Source of the DNA: Spirochaetia bacterium
Lineage (GTDB): Bacteria; Spirochaetota; Spirochaetia; DAHUYW01
Length of the DNA stretch: 42,164 bases
Direction of reading: 5' to 3'
NCBI GenBank assembly: GCA_030041455.1
Contig: JASHNV010000078.1
Coordinates: forward strand, 1 to 42,164
In this document: piece after piece, positions 22,654 through 30,842 of the stretch
Numbering within the stretch: position 1 is the first letter of the stretch
Layout of the letters: every line of letters starts with the position of its first letter
The notes under the pieces: generated by a model
The model's input: only the letters and a program-made list of their open reading frames with translations
The model's database searches: none
Told to the model about the DNA's origin: nothing
Position numbers and translations under genes: made by a program

Positions 22654-23867
22654 AAGAGACTCTCGCGCGCCCAGCGGATCTCGCGGGCGATTCCCGACTC
22701 GACGTCCAATCCGGCGAAATCTCCGGTCTCGCTCAGAACGCTCCACGTGTAGGTCTCGAGAATAGCCACCGGGCAGAGGGCGCGCTCCGCGATGTATCGC
22801 ACCCCGGCCACCGTGTCAGGGACGGTGGTCCCGAGCGGCCCGATCTTCTCGACGAAGAGGGGCAGGTGGAAATGGATGCGTATCTCCGCGCAGGCGAGGA
22901 GCTCCTCGGGGGCGGCAAGCGCGGGCTCGAGGTCCTGCGCCCGGAAGACAACCCTGCCTCCGCCGTCGGTCCCGATCACTTGGTGGAGGTAGGGCGAGCG
23001 GGCGTATCGGGCGAGCTTCGCGAGCCCCTCGGGCCGTTCCGCCGGCCGCTCGAGGCGGATCGCGCTCGTCGCGTGGACCTTCCCGATCGAGACGCCGGAT
23101 TCCGCGAGCCTTCGTGCCGAATCGACGAGATCCTCGAACTCGATCGAGAGGTGGCAGCAGTCGAAGGTCACCGCAAGGTGGCGGCGGAGGACCTCCTCCG
23201 CCTTCGGCCCCGAAAGCGCTCCGCGCTTCCGGAGGTAGCGCGCGCCCGCGCCCAGGAGGTGACGATCGAAGAAGACGATCGCCTCGTCGGTGCTCTCGAT
23301 GGTGCAGCCGGGCTCGGGCTCGATGCACAGGGAAATGCGCCTGCCGGTCCGCTCCTCGATCTCGAAAAGGAAGGAGGCCATGGCCGCGAACGCCTCGGCG
23401 GTGGCGTCGAGTCGCTCCGCGTCGTGGCCGAACGCCTTGAACGAGCCCGGCGACGTGCTGATGGCTCCCGACCGCCCCTCCGGGAGGAGCTCGGCGAGCA
23501 GCTCGGCAAGCCGCTTCGTGTAGAGAAGACGGCCCTCTTCGAGCCACGTGGGCCGGTAGGCCTCCTCCTTCACGCGCCGGCCGTGAAAGTCCTGCGGCGA
23601 GAAGCCGTTGATCGTGAGTACCGGCAGGTCGTTGCCCTTCAGCGTCTCGATGAGGCGCTCCCTCGCGCCCGGGTCCCGGGCCGCCTCCTCGGTCGCGGCC
23701 ATTCCGAGCCTGAGCTCGAAGCCCTGGAACGATCCGGACAGGGACCTGCGAATGCGCGACAGGGGCCCCTGTAGCGTCGCGATCACCTCCGCGAGCGTTT
23801 CGCTTCGAAAGACGTTCGTCGCATAGCCCAGCTGCATCGAGCGGGCGGCTGAAGTTGCGTCACTCAT
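22650..23867 (-). CDS. EboE-like metabolite-traffic TIM-barrel protein
   Basis: A 405-residue xylose-isomerase-like TIM barrel resembling EboE, a gene of the ebo clusters. Typical features are the opening MQLGYATNVFRSETLAEVIATLQ, the strand LPVLTINGFSPQDFHG, RRVKEEAYRPTWLEEGRLLYTKRLAELLAELLPEG, ISTSPGSFKAFG, LCIEPEPGCTIESTDEAIVFF and VTFDCCHLSIEFEDL. The metal-site acids and histidines of the barrel (EPEP, DCCHLS) are present. ebo clusters are linked to scytonemin precursor export in cyanobacteria and similar clusters occur in other phyla, but the chemistry is unknown. Here it is the last gene of a five-gene operon, 14 bp after a UbiA-type gene (the EboC partner). ATG 23867 has GGAG upstream. 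Confidence 0.82.
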   Translation of the reverse strand: MSDATSAARSMQLGYATNVFRSETLAEVIATLQGPLSRIRRSLSGSFQGFELRLGMAATEEAARDPGARERLIETLKGNDLPVLTINGFSPQDFHGRRVKEEAYRPTWLEEGRLLYTKRLAELLAELLPEGRSGAISTSPGSFKAFGHDAERLDATAEAFAAMASFLFEIEERTGRRISLCIEPEPGCTIESTDEAIVFFDRHLLGAGARYLRKRGALSGPKAEEVLRRHLAVTFDCCHLSIEFEDLVDSARRLAESGVSIGKVHATSAIRLERPAERPEGLAKLARYARSPYLHQVIGTDGGGRVVFRAQDLEPALAAPEELLACAEIRIHFHLPLFVEKIGPLGTTVPDTVAGVRYIAERALCPVAILETYTWSVLSETGDFAGLDVESGIAREIRWARESLF

Positions 23868-23881
23868 GTGGTGTCTCCGAT

Positions 23882-24796
23882 TTACAGTGAAGCGATCCCC
23901 TTGAGCGCGAGCGCGGCGGCAAGGAGCGCGGCCGGGTAGTACGAGGCCCAGTTGAACAGCCTGAAAATCACGGAACGGGACGTCGAGGCGCTCAGACCGA
24001 CCGCCGGAACCACGAGCAGCCACGCTCCGATCGCGACGGAGGCGACGGCGTAGGGGATGGAGCCGCGTCCGGGCGCCGAAACGATGAAGGCGACGTTGAG
24101 CGCGATGGCGACCGACACGGAAAAGAACGCGAGCCTCCCCGACCATGTGGGCCCGAGCAGGACCGGGATGGTCTTCGCTCCGAGAGCCCGGTCTTCGTCG
24201 ATGTCCGTCCAGTCGGAGGGGATGTTCTGTCCGCCCATCTCCCAGAAAAACAGCCAGAGAAAAAGAAGGAGGAGCCGGGTCGAGAGCGGACTGCGATCGA
24301 CCGCGAAGACTCCGGCGATCGGACCGAGCGTCTTCACCACTCCGCTCACGAAAACGCGAAGCGCCGTGAGCCGATACAGCAGGCAGTAGCCGACCTCGAG
24401 CGCGATCGAGGCGATGAAGATGGCGAATGACGCGGGGCTTAGGAGAAAGGAACCGACCGCGGCGACCAAGCCCCACGCGCCGGCCCAGACGAGCGCGTGC
24501 CTCGTCCTCAGCATCCCCGAGGCGAGGGGATGGCGCGGGAGCGTAGCGTCGAGATAGCCGGGCGCCTCGCTCCATCCCGCGCCGTATCGCTTGCGGTCCG
24601 CAATACGGTCGACGAGATCGTTCACCGCGTAGCCGCTCGTGTAGGCGGCAAACACCGTGACGAGACCGATGAGCATGATCTCGGCGCTCGGCAGGCGTCC
24701 GAGCCAGAGGAAGACGACGAGAATCGGACAGGCCATGTCGAGGAGGCCGTGCGGCGTCCGCGACAGGGCGAACAGCAGCCTCAAGGTCGAAAGCAT
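23882..24796 (-). CDS. UbiA-family prenyltransferase (EboC-like)
   Basis: A 304-residue integral membrane enzyme with about eight or nine hydrophobic helices. The first aspartate-rich motif is NDLVDRIAD (N59, D60, D63, D67), which binds the prenyl diphosphate through magnesium, and the second is DWTDIDED after GGQNIPS. Such enzymes attach polyprenyl chains to aromatic or cyclic acceptors, as in quinone, chlorophyll or haem O synthesis. The neighbours (EboE-like downstream, two UbiE/MenG homologues and a methyltransferase upstream) point to an EboC-like enzyme or a prenylated quinone-like product. It starts 17 bp after the methyltransferase gene. Confidence 0.9.
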   Translation of the reverse strand: MLSTLRLLFALSRTPHGLLDMACPILVVFLWLGRLPSAEIMLIGLVTVFAAYTSGYAVNDLVDRIADRKRYGAGWSEAPGYLDATLPRHPLASGMLRTRHALVWAGAWGLVAAVGSFLLSPASFAIFIASIALEVGYCLLYRLTALRVFVSGVVKTLGPIAGVFAVDRSPLSTRLLLLFLWLFFWEMGGQNIPSDWTDIDEDRALGAKTIPVLLGPTWSGRLAFFSVSVAIALNVAFIVSAPGRGSIPYAVASVAIGAWLLVVPAVGLSASTSRSVIFRLFNWASYYPAALLAAALALKGIASL

Positions 24797-24813
24797 GGTA
24801 CCCGATCGCTCCG

Positions 24814-25407
24814 TTACGGCTTGAGCGCCACGGCGACGACCCGGTGCGCCGTCTCGGCATAGCCGTCGAGAAGCCTGAAGCCGACGAGCTTGAGCTCGTC
24901 GCGAAGTCGCGGCCCGTCGAAGCGGTTCTCCCTCGGATGGACGAGGAGGCGGCGCGTGACGGCGTTCGCGTAGAGGGCGGGATAGATCTCCTCGAAATAG
25001 AAGGCGCCGCCCGGGCGAAGCACCCGGTGAATCTCCCTCACGCCGCGCTGCCAGTCCTCGAGATGGTGGAGGATTCCGAAGGTGAAGACCGCGTCGAGCG
25101 ACCTGTCCGCGTAGGTCAGGCGCTGCGCGTCCGCGACGCCGAAGACGACGTCCTTCATGCCGAGGAACTCCTTCCGCTTCGCGAGCCTTCGGACCGCGCC
25201 CTCGTCGATGTCGACCGCTTCGAAGCGGCGGGGCGCGAAGGCCCGCCGGATAAGCCTGACCCCGAACCCGCGCCCGCAGCCGATTTCAAGCACCTCGGCG
25301 CCCGGGGGAAGGTCGCGGATCTTCTTGAAGAGCTCGGTCTCCCGGCGGAGCATCCTCAGGCGCGGAGGGCTGTTCAGCCAGACCTTCTCGACCCAGTTCG
25401 GCTTCAT
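24814..25407 (-). CDS. Class I SAM-dependent methyltransferase, paralogue of the gene at 14183
   Basis: A 197-residue Rossmann methyltransferase: motif I VLEIGCGRGFGVRL, AVDIDEGAVRRL, VFGVADAQRLTYADRSLDAVFTFGILHHLEDW and VLRPGGAFYFEEIYPALYA. It is closely related to the 201-residue protein at 14183 throughout, including LVHPRENRFDGP near the C-terminus. The ATG at 25407 overlaps the stop of the upstream UbiE-like gene (ATGA), and the UbiA gene follows after 17 bp, so it belongs to the prenyl operon. A small hydrophobic substrate is likely. Confidence 0.88.
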   Translation of the reverse strand: MKPNWVEKVWLNSPPRLRMLRRETELFKKIRDLPPGAEVLEIGCGRGFGVRLIRRAFAPRRFEAVDIDEGAVRRLAKRKEFLGMKDVVFGVADAQRLTYADRSLDAVFTFGILHHLEDWQRGVREIHRVLRPGGAFYFEEIYPALYANAVTRRLLVHPRENRFDGPRLRDELKLVGFRLLDGYAETAHRVVAVALKP

Positions 25408-26276
25408 CCCGGCGTTCCGCCGCGCGGCTTGTGTCCGCGATAGATCTTCGCCATCCCGTAGGTGAGTGAGACGACGCTCGTGCGCGTGAATCCCGCCGCC
25501 CGGATCTCCGCGATGAAGCGCTCCTCGGAGGGGAAGACGTACACCGTCTCGGCGAGGTAGGTGTAGGCGTAATCGGTCCCCGAGAGCCAGTTCCCGTAGA
25601 GGGGCATGATGTGGTCGAAGTAGTAGCGGTAGGCCGGCCCCACGATCGGGATCTTCGGAAAGCCGAGCTCCATGATCTGGAGCTTGCCGCCCGGTTTGAG
25701 CGCTCGGAAGCACTCGCGGAGGACCCGGTCGCGCTCGACGATGTTACGGATCCCGAACGAGATCGTGATCGCGTCGAATTGCGCGTCGCCGGCCGGAAGG
25801 GCGCGCAGGTCGCCCACGTGAAGCTCGATGCGATCGCGCAGCCGCCGCTCGCCGATCTTGCGTCGAGCGACGCGGAGCATCCGTGGGGAGAAATCGATGC
25901 CGACGACCCTGACGCCGGGATATCTGCGGCAGGCGCGAATCGCGATCTCGGCGGTCCCGATCGCAAGATCGCCGAGGACCGTTCCCTCCTTGAGCCTGAG
26001 GTAGCGCACGAACATGTTCCGCCAATGGGTGTCGATCCACATCGCGAGGAATCGGTTCTGGAGGTCGTAGGCGGAGGCGATGGTGTCGAACATCCGCCTG
26101 ACCTTCTCGTGCTCCATGAGCCCTTTGAGCCTCTTGGGGCCGAGGGCGGTCTCCCTCCAGCCGAACAACACTCGACCCATCGCCCTCGACACCGGCGCGC
26201 GCTCCCGCTCCGTCTGCTGCCTGTTGCCGCTCATGTTCCTCCCCGCTTTTTTTTCATTCGCCGGCGCGATCTTCAT
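25404..26276 (-). CDS. UbiE/MenG-family methyltransferase, divergent copy
   Basis: A 290-residue member of the UbiE/MenG/COQ5 C-methyltransferase family. The N-terminal 50 residues are an extra basic segment. The core has VRRMFDTIASAYDLQNRFLAMWIDTHWR (family motif RxMFDxIAxxYDxxN), a modified SAM motif GDLAIGTAEIAI where DVACGTGD is usual, and ITISFGIRNIVERDRVL, the FGxRN signature. The C-terminal FPSEERFIAEIRAAGF is also typical. Methylation of a quinone ring or related prenyl-aromatic is the expected reaction. It overlaps the first gene of the operon and the next methyltransferase, each by four bases (ATGA). The altered motif I may reflect a different substrate. Confidence 0.88.
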   Translation of the reverse strand: MKIAPANEKKAGRNMSGNRQQTERERAPVSRAMGRVLFGWRETALGPKRLKGLMEHEKVRRMFDTIASAYDLQNRFLAMWIDTHWRNMFVRYLRLKEGTVLGDLAIGTAEIAIRACRRYPGVRVVGIDFSPRMLRVARRKIGERRLRDRIELHVGDLRALPAGDAQFDAITISFGIRNIVERDRVLRECFRALKPGGKLQIMELGFPKIPIVGPAYRYYFDHIMPLYGNWLSGTDYAYTYLAETVYVFPSEERFIAEIRAAGFTRTSVVSLTYGMAKIYRGHKPRGGTPG

Positions 26277-26986
26277 CGGCTCCCGACGTACAGGTAGGCG
26301 ATTCCGCCGCTTAACCGCTCGCTTCCTACCTCGCGAAGCCCCGCCGTCCTCATGATCTCAAGCAGCTCCGCGGGCTTGAGAAAGGCGGACACCGACTCGT
26401 AGAGATAGGAGTACGACGTCCGGTAGCCCGACAGGAGGCCGCCGAGCGCCGGCATGAACGAGCGCAAGTACCACGCGTAGAGACTGCCGAGGAGCCCCTC
26501 GGGCGGCGGCGCGAACTCGAGAATGAGGACGCGCCCTCCCACCCGGGCGACGCGCGCCATCTCGCGAACGCCCCGCGCCGGGTCCGAGAGGGTTCTCAGG
26601 CCGAAAGAATTGCATACGACGTCGAAGGACCGGTCCGCGAAGGGAATCCCGAGGGCGTCGCCCGGAGCGACCGTGATGGAGTCGGAAAGCCCCGCGCGCC
26701 GCACCTTCGAGCGGGCGACCTCGATCATCGCCTCGGAGAGGTCGATGGCGTCGACCGAGACGCCGCGAAAGCGCCTCGCGAGCGCGATCGCGACGTCCGC
26801 GGTGCCGGTGCAGACGTCGAGAACGCGGGAGGACGGCCGGACCTCGCTTCGCTTCACGAGCCTTTTCCGCCACCGCCTATCGATGTTGAGCGTGAACAGG
26901 TGATTGAGCCGGTCGTAGGTCGGAACGACCCGCTGGAATACCTCTTCGACGTTGAAGCTTTCTTTCTGTTCCGGCATTCCCGCCAT
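26273..26986 (-). CDS. UbiE/MenG-family methyltransferase
   Basis: A 237-residue methyltransferase of the demethylmenaquinone/ubiquinone family, first gene of the five-gene operon. It has VFQRVVPTYDRLNHLFTLNIDRRWRK (family N-terminal motif), a standard SAM motif I VLDVCTGTADVAIALA, GDALGIPFADRSFDVVCNSFGLRTLSDP and FALEF-like VLILEFAPPPEG. The next gene is a second homologue with a different motif I, an unusual pairing. AGGAAACTAGG before ATG 26986 supplies the ribosome site. No menA/ubi core genes are in the window, so it may be a ring methylase for menaquinone or for the operon's own product. Confidence 0.9.
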   Translation of the reverse strand: MAGMPEQKESFNVEEVFQRVVPTYDRLNHLFTLNIDRRWRKRLVKRSEVRPSSRVLDVCTGTADVAIALARRFRGVSVDAIDLSEAMIEVARSKVRRAGLSDSITVAPGDALGIPFADRSFDVVCNSFGLRTLSDPARGVREMARVARVGGRVLILEFAPPPEGLLGSLYAWYLRSFMPALGGLLSGYRTSYSYLYESVSAFLKPAELLEIMRTAGLREVGSERLSGGIAYLYVGSR

Positions 26987-27083
26987 CCTAGTTTCCTGAA
27001 GATCCTACCATATTTCCGCGCGGATGCTAGCGTCCGAGCCGGCGATTCTTGACTTTTCGGCGTGCTTCGACTACGAACAGATC

Positions 27084-27221
27084 ATGCCGTTCTCCGTCGT
27101 GATGTTCGTTGCGCTTGGCTTCGCGCCGAACGGCGAGCCGCTCGACCGCTACGGCGCGCTCGAGGACGAGACCGAGCTCGCTCCCTGCCTGGACATGCTC
27201 GATCCCCCCGCGGCGCGGTAG
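27084..27221 (+). CDS. Possible small protein (45 aa), uncertain
   Basis: An open frame of 45 codons (MPFSVVMFVALGFAPNGEPL ... LDMLDPPAAR) ahead of the NIF3-like gene. TTGACT (27049-27054), 17 bp and TACGAA (27072-27077) place transcription start at the ATG, a leaderless layout seen repeatedly here. The composition is only moderately protein-like, and the stretch may instead be the leader of the NIF3-like gene. No family recognised. Confidence 0.3.
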   Translation: MPFSVVMFVALGFAPNGEPLDRYGALEDETELAPCLDMLDPPAAR

Positions 27222-27233
27222 CCGGGAAGCGCG

Positions 27234-27554
27234 ATGTACCAGCTCGTCTTCTACGTTCCGCAGGAGCAGTGCGAGGCGGTCAAGAGCGCGCTGTTCGCGA
27301 AGGGCGCGGGCCGCTACGCCAACTACGACAGTTGCTCGTGGCAGGTTCTCGGCACCGGGCAGTTTCGACCCCTCGCGGGAAGCAAGCCCTTCCTCGGATC
27401 CCGCGGAAAGGTCGAGCATGTATCCGAGTACCGGGTCGAGATGGTGTGCGCGGAGGAGGTCCTCGATGAGGTCCTTGAGGAGCTTCTCAGAGTTCATCCC
27501 TACGAGGAGCCGGCGTACGGCGTGTACAAGATTCAAACGATTCTCGACCGGTAG
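27234..27554 (+). CDS. NIF3/YqfO middle-domain protein
   Basis: A 106-residue CutA-like ferredoxin-fold protein matching the inserted domain of YqfO/NIF3 proteins as a stand-alone form. It starts MYQLVFYVPQEQCEAVKSALFAKGAGRYANYDSCSWQVLGTGQFRP, the family signature, with the second half EYRVEMVCAEEVLDEVLEELLRVHPYEEPAYGVYKI (HPYEEPAY is diagnostic). GGGAAG precedes the ATG. Such proteins are structurally characterised, but their function is unknown; metal or nucleotide binding has been proposed. It is followed by the thioredoxin-reductase-like gene. Confidence 0.9.
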   Translation: MYQLVFYVPQEQCEAVKSALFAKGAGRYANYDSCSWQVLGTGQFRPLAGSKPFLGSRGKVEHVSEYRVEMVCAEEVLDEVLEELLRVHPYEEPAYGVYKIQTILDR

Positions 27555-27637
27555 CCGATTCCGCTTTTCCTTGCTAAATTATATAGTCATTTCTCTATAT
27601 GCCTTTGGACGAGAACAGCATGCGAAAGGAGCACGAA

Positions 27638-28591
27638 ATGGCTGAGCAGAACGTCGAGAAGGTCATCATCATCGGTTCGGGACCGGCTGCCCACACCGCC
27701 GCGATCTATGCGGCCCGCGCGGAGCTCAAGCCCCTCCTCTTCGAGGGCTTTCTTGCGGGCGGCGTCGCCGCGGGAGGGCAGCTTACGACGACGACGGAGG
27801 TCGAGAACTTTCCGGGCTTCCCCGACGGGATAAACGGACCGGAGCTCATGGACAGGATGCGCGCCCAATCGCTGAAGCACGGGGCCAGGATCGTGACCGA
27901 CACGGTCACCCGGGTCGACCTGTCCTCCCGGCCCTTCAAGGTCTACCTCGGGGAGACGGAGCATCGCGCCGAGGCGCTGATCGTCGCGACGGGCGCGACG
28001 GCGAAGCGACTCGCTCTCCCCGGCGAGGACAGGTACTGGCAGAAGGGGATCTCCGCCTGCGCGGTCTGCGACGGCGCGCTCCCGGTGTTCCGAAACCAGC
28101 CGCTCGTCGTCGTCGGCGGCGGCGACTCCTCCTGCGAGGAGGCGACCTATCTCACCAAGTTCGGCAAGAGCGTCACGATGCTCGTCCGCCGGGACGAGCT
28201 CCGCGCGTCGAAGGCGATGCAGGCTCGCGTGAAGGCGAGCCCGAAGATCGCGATCGAATGGAGCTCCGTGCCGGTCGAGGCGGTCGGAGACAAGCAGCTC
28301 ACCGGAGTGCGTGTACGGGACGTGAAGTCCGGCGCCGAGCGCCTCCTCGACGCGAGAGGGCTCTTCTACGCGATCGGGCACACTCCCAACACCGAGTTTC
28401 TCGAGGGGCAGCTTCCTCTCGACGGCACGGGCTACGTCCTGACGAAGCCCGATTCCACCGCCACCTCGATTCCCGGCGTCTTCGCCTGCGGCGACGTCAA
28501 GGACCGGGTCTACCGCCAGGCAGTGACCGCCGCGGGGTCGGGCTGCATGGCGGCGATCGAGGCCGAGCACTTCCTCTCCGAGCGCGAGTGA
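27638..28591 (+). CDS. trxB: Thioredoxin reductase-like flavoprotein
   Basis: A 317-residue FAD- and NADPH-dependent disulfide reductase that reduces thioredoxin. The FAD-binding glycine motif [18 protein letters not shown] is at the N-terminus, the redox disulfide is C141-AVC144-DG, the NADPH motif is [16 protein letters not shown], and the C-terminal FAD motif is [29 protein letters not shown] 27638 is chosen for AGGAG seven bases upstream; in-frame ATGs at 27599 and 27620 are less likely. An AT-rich promoter (TATAGT, 27582-27587) lies upstream. It maintains cytoplasmic thiol balance. Confidence 0.94.
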   Translation: MAEQNVEKVIIIGSGPAAHTAAIYAARAELKPLLFEGFLAGGVAAGGQLTTTTEVENFPGFPDGINGPELMDRMRAQSLKHGARIVTDTVTRVDLSSRPFKVYLGETEHRAEALIVATGATAKRLALPGEDRYWQKGISACAVCDGALPVFRNQPLVVVGGGDSSCEEATYLTKFGKSVTMLVRRDELRASKAMQARVKASPKIAIEWSSVPVEAVGDKQLTGVRVRDVKSGAERLLDARGLFYAIGHTPNTEFLEGQLPLDGTGYVLTKPDSTATSIPGVFACGDVKDRVYRQAVTAAGSGCMAAIEAEHFLSERE

Positions 28592-28599
28592 TGAGCCCT

Positions 28600-28649
28600 G
28601 TCCTCGCCGCGCGAGAGGAGTCGAGGGCGCGTTCGACGTCGGCGAGGAC
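28600..28649 (+). terminator. Large inverted repeat after trxB
   Basis: GTCCTCGCCG (28600-28609) and CGGCGAGGAC (28640-28649) form a perfect 10-bp stem with a 30-nt loop, just downstream of the trxB stop. There is no T-run, so it could be a Rho-independent-like terminator lacking the tail or an RNA-stabilising stem. Confidence 0.45.
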
Positions 28650-28732
28650 CGAACCGCCCGGGGGACAAAGCTTTCGGATGAGGAGAGGGGTCCGTGAAAA
28701 CGTAAGAAGCGGCCGCATCGCGGAGGCATGAA

Positions 28733-29767
28733 GTGAACCGAAAAGGTGTCTGTTACGACGTGGGTCGTGTGATGATGGGTCGCAACTGGCGCCCGAACTT
28801 TGATCCGAAGATCGTCCGCCGTGAGCTCGAGATCATCAAGAACGACCTCCACTGCAACGCCGTGCGGCTTCAGGGGCTTGATTTGGGGCGGCTTGAAATC
28901 GCCACTGCGGATGCTCTTGAAGGAGGGCTCGAGGTGTGGTTCTCTCCGGAAATGTGGGATCAGGAGCCGGGTGAAACGCTCCGCTATCTCAAGGACGGAG
29001 CTCTAGTCGCCGAGCAGTTCAGACAACGTTGGCCTCGTCGCATTGTTTTCAGCGTCGGGAGCGAGGTTACTCTCTTCACACAAGGGTTTTTCGAAGGGAG
29101 GAATGTCCTCGAGCGGCTTAACCATCCAACTTTCTGGGAAACCGCAAAGGCAGGAAAGCAAAACGCACCGCTCAATGAGTTTTTGCGCCAAGCGGTCTCC
29201 TCCGTTCGGAAGATATTTCAAGGGCCGATAACGTATGCCTCGGTAGGATTGGAGTCGGTGGACTGGGCTCCATTCGATATCGTTGGAGTGGACCTCTACC
29301 GGGACAAGCGGACGAGAGAGCTCTATCCGAATCTCATCAAGCGGTATCTTGGGTTTGACAAGCCTCTCGCCAACATGGAGTTCGGTTGTTGCACATTTCG
29401 GGGGGCTGAGGATCTCGGCGGGCGGGGATGGGATATCGTGGATTGGAGTACAACGCCGCCGCAGCTAAAGGCTAATTATGTCTATGACCAGTCTGTCCAG
29501 GCAGGCGAAGTCGCCGAGCTGCTAAGGATAAACGACGAGGCCGGAGTTGACGCTACCTTCGTCTTCACTTTCGTTGAGCCGGGAGCCGGGCTTGAAGACG
29601 ATATGGAACAGCAGTTGCTCAAGGCCATCAACTTCGACCTCGACCTCGTGCGATACAGTCTCGTGAAGAGCTTTCTCGATGGCGGCCATGGCTCCAGGTA
29701 CCCGGACATGCCATGGGAACCCAAAGAGTCCTTTAGGGCCGTCGCCGACTATTACGCGAGCCACTGA
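28733..29767 (+). CDS. TIM-barrel glycosidase-like protein, lower-GC gene
   Basis: A 344-residue protein with the look of a clan GH-A glycoside hydrolase. It opens NRKGVCYDVGRVMMGRNWRPNFD, has HCNAVRLQGLDLGRL, then VFSVGSEVTLFTQGFF (E as possible acid/base) and NMEFGCCTFRG (E as possible nucleophile), and ends VFTFVEPGAGLED. Homologues with this opening are sometimes annotated as abortive infection proteins in actinobacteria, a label not backed by anything visible here. The GTG at 28733 has GGAGG seven bases upstream. Codon use and GC are clearly lower than in the flanking core genes, suggesting acquisition. Substrate and role are unknown. Confidence 0.65.
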   Translation: MNRKGVCYDVGRVMMGRNWRPNFDPKIVRRELEIIKNDLHCNAVRLQGLDLGRLEIATADALEGGLEVWFSPEMWDQEPGETLRYLKDGALVAEQFRQRWPRRIVFSVGSEVTLFTQGFFEGRNVLERLNHPTFWETAKAGKQNAPLNEFLRQAVSSVRKIFQGPITYASVGLESVDWAPFDIVGVDLYRDKRTRELYPNLIKRYLGFDKPLANMEFGCCTFRGAEDLGGRGWDIVDWSTTPPQLKANYVYDQSVQAGEVAELLRINDEAGVDATFVFTFVEPGAGLEDDMEQQLLKAINFDLDLVRYSLVKSFLDGGHGSRYPDMPWEPKESFRAVADYYASH

Positions 29768-30064
29768 CCTCCGGGCCAACAAAGGGTACCAAGACCCGTG
29801 GAGCCCAGGAATCGATGCCGGGAAGGCCCTTCAAACAGCGCGGAAAATAGCTGTATAACGCACGGGGTCGGGTGGACCTACTTCCGATATTGGACTCACA
29901 GCGGAAGAACGAAGCGATCCCAGTCATAGCACCCGTTCCCAACCGATTCGGCACGTCCCTCGCTCTGAGAACCGCTCTCCTATCGTCGGGGGAAACGGCT
30001 TCTAAGAAAAATGAATAGCACTTCGACACCCGACGGGGATTCGGTCAGCCTAGTCATAATGATG
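29768..30064. other. Intergenic region left of the IS110 remnant
   Basis: About 300 bp with no coding-like frame. It has lower GC than the core and marks the junction to the IS remnant. Nothing recognisable. Confidence 0.45.
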
Positions 30065-30842
30065 TGACCGCCCCAATTGCGAATACGTAGGTTAACCCTG
30101 CGGTCGAGAAGATCGTAGCGCAGAGCTACAAGCAAAGGGGGCGGTCGTGAAGAAGCATAGTATGGCGATTGAGAAGTTTGTAGGGCTTGACGTCCACGCA
30201 GCGACCATCGCGGTTGCGGTCGCCGAGCGGGACGGTGGGGAGGTGCGGGTGCTGGGGACGATCCCAAACCAGGAAGCGAGCATTCGAAAACTGGTGGGCA
30301 AGATCGGTCCGGTCGGGAGCTGGAAGGCCTGCTACGAGGCCGGTCCGACGGGGTACGTGCTCTCCTGGCAGCTTGAGAAGCTCGGGATACAGGTGGTGGC
30401 ACCGACGCTGGTACCGGTGAAGGCCGGCGATCGGGTGAAGACCGACCGGCGGGATGCCGAGCGGCTGGCGCGGGGGCTTCGGGCTCGGCCGGATTCCATC
30501 CGGCTGGGGGACCTGACGCCGGTGTGGGTGCCCGATGCGGCGCACGAGGCGCTCCGGGACCTGGTGCGGGCGCGGGAGGCGGCGAAAGCCGATCAGCTGC
30601 GAGCGCGGCACCGTCTTGGGAAGTTTCTGCTCCGCCATGGGCGGCGGCCGCCGGAGAAGATGCGGGCGTGGACGGCACAGTACCTGGACTGGATTCGAAA
30701 GGAGGTGAAGTTTCAGGAGCTCGCTCAACAGACGGCACTGGGGGACTCCCTCGATGAGGTGGATCACCAGACGCAGCGGATTGCTCGACTCGAGGGAGCG
30801 ATGGACGAGGCGATCGAGACGGCACCGGAGACGATGAGCCGG
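30065..30842 (+). mobile_element. Truncated IS110-family element
   Basis: The left non-coding part (30065-30146) and the first about 230 codons of an IS110-type transposase remain. The right part of the transposase and the right end are missing. TGACCGCCCC (30065-30074) pairs with GGGGCGGTC (30137-30145), enclosing about 62 nt ahead of the transposase; in IS110 elements this region can encode the bridge RNA. The exact ends and core dinucleotide cannot be defined. Confidence 0.6.
30147..30842 (+). pseudogene. IS110 transposase, C-terminally truncated
   Basis: The frame begins GTG 30147 and carries the N-terminal RuvC-like DEDD domain: FVGLDVHAATI (first Asp), CYEAGPTGYVL (Glu), VKTDRRDAERLARGL (two Asp), followed by the helical linker LVRAREAAKADQLRARHRLGKFLLRHG. 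After about ETAPETM the family sequence stops, the C-terminal transposase_20 domain with its serine nucleophile is missing, and unrelated sequence follows until a chance stop at 31002-31004. The protein is therefore not expected to catalyse recombination. Confidence 0.8.

Noticed and set aside
21546-23774. A 742-codon plus-strand frame across htrA and the EboE gene
   Set aside because: It covers htrA in another frame and EboE in antisense; composition is arginine/glycine rich and no motif is visible.
27024-27083. An upstream extension of the 45-codon frame to ATG 27024
   Set aside because: The extra residues come before the predicted transcription start and the ATG has no ribosome site.
28733-29767. 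Abortive infection system
   Set aside because: The name occurs for similar proteins, but nothing in this protein or its neighbours shows a toxin-antitoxin or phage-sensing arrangement.
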